This document shows, one piece after another, positions 60,401 through 64,000 of a stretch of 64,000 nt of DNA. The DNA is taken from NCBI GenBank assembly GCA_029582155.1, contig CM055898.1:31807919-31871918 (forward strand), in the 5' to 3' direction. Every line of letters begins with the position of its first letter. Within the stretch, counting starts at the first letter, position 1. The translations under genes and the position numbers were made by a program. This stretch comes from Panopea generosa. Its lineage: Eukaryota; Mollusca; Bivalvia; Adapedonta; Hiatellidae. The notes below the pieces were generated by a model. That model saw nothing but the letters and a program-made list of their open reading frames with translations. It made no database searches and was not told the DNA's origin.

Positions 60401-62241
60401 TTGATAACATAGTGACTGATGAGCCATATTAGGCTGAGCATTTCTTGTAATATAAGTTAACGTTTTTGCTTATGTTGTAAATCAACAAGTATTGTTTATC
60501 GGATGTGATAAGTGTATAAGAGCGAGGCGCAGTTCCTAAGTTCAATTATACCTGCTGCTGCTATAACATGAGCGCTATCAGTTTTTAAATAAGCCATTAA
60601 ACATCCATTTAATGATACTTAAAACGCATCATGGTATTTTAATCTCATTTGCACTGTATCATATTACTAACTGGAACATCGTTTCAAGAATAAAAATAGT
60701 CTTAAAGGGACACACGTTTATGTTGATTTATACTTGTGTCTACACACCAAATCATCTCTCTTTACAGCTTTGGAAGTTAAAAAAGATGGAGCTATTAATT
60801 TCCAAGTAATACTAAATTCATCATTGAGTCATTTTAAAAGTGTGTGTTTTTTTTTTATATAAAACTAGTGACATCATGTTAGTTTTTTAACATTTGAATA
60901 AAACGGGCCTTTAATTCGAGTGACGCATTCCCATTTATCTGCACTGCAGCTGGTGTAACAGGAAGAATACGAGTCTGAAATAGCCATTAATAAGCTATTA
61001 GATAGTATTTAGATGTGTGTTGTTGTTTTAGAATCTTTGCACCATGTAACATGGCATCTGCATGTCAAATGGAGCATCATTACCAAACAACAACCATACA
61101 ATCGTAACCTTTAGCAACGTATGTTACAACGTACACCGGATATTGCTGTATAATGATAAGAATTTACGAAAAGGGAAATAAGTCTAATTAACAAGGTAGG
61201 TTTAATTTATCGATTGTTTGGTACGACTACAAGTTATACAATTGCCTGACTACTAACTAACTCATGTGTAAATGCTTTGAAATAAGTGAAATGAACCTAA
61301 TATTGGTCGAGTAATAATATGATTGAATATCAAATTTATAAATTGATAAAAGGGTGTTATGTAAGCATTTCATTCTATGACGCTGTATACCGTTCCACTC
61401 TTGAAATGTTTTTTTTTTAATTGTACGCTTTATTTAGTTAGACACAAAGAACTAGTGTTCAAATATGTGTTTACATTCAAATGGCTTAGAATAAAGTTGA
61501 ACCAAACATCGGTAATATGTACTGTCCATTGGACAAAACAGATTTAAATGCACTACTGTTTCAAGATAATGTGTCTTAGTGTAAAATGGACTAAAATGAT
61601 TTAGTTTGTTTTGAAACGTGCGAAACAGTTCTATCCATCTCTACAGAACAGTATCATGTTTTAAGTTTATGTGAACTTCCCGCTTATCTGTTTTCCTCCC
61701 AGTCAGTTTTTGTAACTCTTTCACTTCACTTCTACGAAAGTACTTGCGTAGTTTTCGAGCATTTACACATCAATTAGATATTAGTTGCACGAATTGTGTA
61801 TGCTGCGATCGTAACAATTAACCAATAGATACTTGGGGTTCAACCTTCAATGTTGATTCCAATTGTTTTAAATTCGAACAATTCGTATGATTTTAGAGCT
61901 ATATCCGGTGTACTTTGTACCACCGTGTTTATAAGACCTTGGGACGTAATCAACATACTTCCGTATCCATTTAATCCCGTCCACTGAATTAGGTTTAAGT
62001 GGCAGATGGAAACATAAATTGAACAGTATTACGGTTACATTGTTTAAACAGATTTGTGTCATTGCAACTGGGATACCACTTAATAAAGGTGTGTTATCTT
62101 AGACTGAGCAGTATGTGATATTAAATACCTAATTTACAGGCGATAACGACCTCAGTGCAGTTTTATATCACGGTGAAGGTATATGGTTTTGTACGGAGGC
62201 TAACGTTCGTTGTTCGAAAGTTATTTTGGTAATTTACTACA
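60401..62241. other. Region upstream of the 5'-nucleotidase gene
   Basis: Presumed promoter and 5' UTR side. No gene was recognised. CTAACGTTCGTTGTTCGAAA lies about 40 bp before the ATG; no TATA element could be assigned. Confidence 0.35.
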
Positions 62242-62449
62242 ATGTCAATTACAGAATTATTATGCACCTTAGTTACGCTGTATACTTTATATGGTAGTTC
62301 AAGGTGTTATGAGCTGACGATTGTGCACAATAACGACGTGCATGCACACTTTGAACAAATCAACGGACACTCTGGGGAATGTTCTGATGATCAAGCAACA
62401 AAAGAGGAATGTTACGGCGGTGAGGCTAGGAGAGTAACCATTATCAAAG
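62242..62449 (+). CDS. NT5E: Ecto-5'-nucleotidase (CD73-like), first coding exon; gene continues beyond window
   Basis: The family hydrolyses extracellular nucleoside monophosphates such as AMP to nucleosides with a two-metal centre, and members are often GPI-anchored. The exon encodes 69 residues plus one base: a hydrophobic signal peptide (about residues 1-22, MSITELLCTLVTLYTLYG...), then YELTIVHNNDVHAHFEQ. That matches the family's N-terminal metallophosphatase strand, including the metal-binding Asp and His of NDVH. A Cys-containing loop and GGEARR (family GG-AR) follow. The donor gtaggt begins at 62450, so the intron is phase 1. The next exon, expected to carry a GDQ-type motif, was not found before 64000. 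Alternatively it is a close paralogue of NT5E within the same family. Confidence 0.9.
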
Positions 62450-62919
62450 GTAGGTGGAAACTTATGGTGTAAAACTTTGGACTTGCAATACATTTGTTTT
62501 ATTATTATAGAGTCACTCTTGTAAACTGTAATACTGAAACTAAGAGAAAATTGGCAAAACAACAATGTGTCGATTTTGATTTTCGTAGCAAAACTTCCAT
62601 TTAAGAGGTTCGTAATATACCGATAAATATTGTAACAGAAAGCTAAGCTATCTGTTCATTGCTATATCTCATCCTTTCGTTACTGGAGACGGCGGAACGT
62701 ATGCATACTCACTGGCGGTTATGGTGAATTTACATATATTTATGATTAATAAGGTACTGACGATGCAAACACATATAAGAAAATGTTCATTTTGCATATT
62801 GCCCTTAAATATTAAATCGGATTTAATCATGTTGACGCTTGAAATAATATTTAAAGCTTCGAGCGTCTTATTCACCAATATTTTTTTTAAATACTTAAAA
62901 AATAAACTATGATTTATTT

Positions 62920-63345
62920 AACTGGTTATTAATTAAGTACATAATCAATATCAAATAAATAATATGTTGTTTTAATGGAACCAGTCTAAATTATGATCAT
63001 CTGGCTGTTTATTCCTTAGATTTAAGTTTTATGTATTTAAGTATATGTTGATGAATCAGGAACCGGGCCTCTATTTCACTAGCCTGGTTCTCGGAACCAA
63101 AATGCTCTCGGCGTTGCCTTCGCATCTTGTATTATATGAAACAGGGGACCAGTCTACTATTTAACCAGCATTTACTTAAATACTTACCTTAATGTTGACT
63201 GGTTATCTATATATTGTATGATCAATATCAACTGAATTAATATAAATTTAACCATATGCAGTTTAAGTTGAACCAGTCTAAAATCAGGATCACCTTGATA
63301 CTTTTCCTAAATTTAAGTTTTTATCTATTCAAATTTATACTTATA
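62920..63345. repeat. Direct repeat pair, about 280 bp apart
   Basis: The segment GGAACCAGTCTAAATTATGA and AGATTTAAGTTTTATGTATT at about 62975-63040 recurs as TGAACCAGTCTAAAATCAGG and AAATTTAAGTTTTTATCTAT at 63268-63330. The middle carries a further AGGGGACCAGTCTACTATTT. Confidence 0.6.
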
Positions 63346-63364
63346 TATGTAGGTAAAACATGAG

Positions 63365-63535
63365 TCTGGCTATGTAACCATATAGAGATATTAATCTCCA
63401 AATATTACTTTCTGATATTTTAATCTTTAAGAATTACTATCTGAGATATTTTACTCTTTAATAATTATTATCTGAGATCTTAATCTCCAAGAATTACTAT
63501 CTGAGATAGTAATCTCGTAATATTACTATTTTAAG
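63365..63535. repeat. Minisatellite, about 30-bp unit, 4-5 copies
   Basis: Repeated TTAATCTCCAAGAATTACTA then TCTGAGATA, with variation. Confidence 0.8.
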
Positions 63536-64000
63536 CGTCATATTCTAGAAACTAACACCATTTAATGGTAAAACTAGTGAAACTAGTTGTTTCACGAATT
63601 TATTGAAAATATAAAACAACTAAAACAAACTCATAAAAATACAAATTTAAATGTCCTTTTTAAATATATGATCCATCATGACGATATATATATCTTGATA
63701 AACAGTACATTCTTTTCCAAATCAACGAGATCCTTTAGTGTTAAAGCATTTATGGTTGGTGCACGTATCGCCGATATTAAATTTTAGATCAACAGCATTT
63801 ATGTCAGATGTTTGTATTATGTTATGTTATTTATGTAAATACATATTTACATGCACAATCCTGTATTGCTATGCACGGAGCACACATATCATGATAACAT
63901 TATATACTAAATGTTATAAATCTTTCTATATCATGTCAGAATGTTTACCTAATCTTAAGTTCAATATATCTGACAAGACTTGTGTTGATAAATACAGTTA

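Larger units (their letters stand above)
62450..64000 (+). other. Start of intron 1 of the 5'-nucleotidase gene
   Basis: Begins with donor gtaggt. No second exon was identified before the window edge. It contains the two repeat features listed at 62920 and 63365. Confidence 0.6.

Noticed and set aside
62299..62565. 88-codon minus-strand frame
   Set aside because: It is a shadow of the 5'-nucleotidase exon on the opposite strand.
62920..63345. Long terminal repeats of a retrotransposon
   Set aside because: The direct repeats are short and diverged and only about 280 bp apart. They lack TG...CA ends and enclose no coding sequence.

Overview
The window is AT-rich eukaryotic (metazoan) DNA with very little coding sequence. 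Split genes with GT-AG introns, many tRNA-headed SINEs whose bodies resemble mollusc core-SINEs, decayed LINE and mariner copies, and long intronic minisatellites suggest an invertebrate, most probably a bivalve mollusc. The species cannot be settled from the sequence.

Two genes are supported. (1) On the minus strand, four exons at 55842-55707, 16626-16570, 15560-15487 and 1561-1115 join in frame through GT-AG introns (phases 1, 1 and 0). They give a 237-residue Ras-superfamily small GTPase of the RERG/RASL12 type. The gene covers 54.7 kb for 714 coding bases, with introns of about 39.1, 1.0 and 13.9 kb. Its guanine-specificity motifs are intact, but the P-loop, switch I and G3 motif carry several unusual residues, and it has a His-rich N-terminal extension and no CaaX box. 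(2) On the plus strand, 62242-62449 is the signal-peptide exon of an ecto-5'-nucleotidase (NT5E/CD73 family); the rest of that gene lies beyond the right edge. The two genes diverge across about 6.4 kb.

Layout. 1-1114: 3' flank of the GTPase gene. 1562-15486 (intron 3): a 3.4-kb satellite of 65-73-bp units, a LINE tail, three SINEs and several diverged repeats. 15561-16569 (intron 2): a SINE. 16627-55706 (intron 1): SINEs, a 1.03-kb deleted mariner, a 2.4-kb satellite of about 67-bp units with dimeric higher-order structure, and a tandem segmental array from about 31.7 to 54.1 kb. One unit of that array contains a 1.85-kb expansion of a 21-bp repeat, and its right end is a recent 3.9/3.55-kb tandem duplication. 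Intron 1 ends with a 451-bp mariner-type MITE and a SINE. 55843-62241: intergenic, with SINEs, a paired unknown element and a tandemly duplicated LINE tail.

Most long open frames are products of repeats (notably 37.8-39.8 kb) or run past real exons into introns. No CRISPR, operon, rRNA or convincing tRNA gene was seen. Repeat boundaries were judged by eye and may be off by tens of bases.
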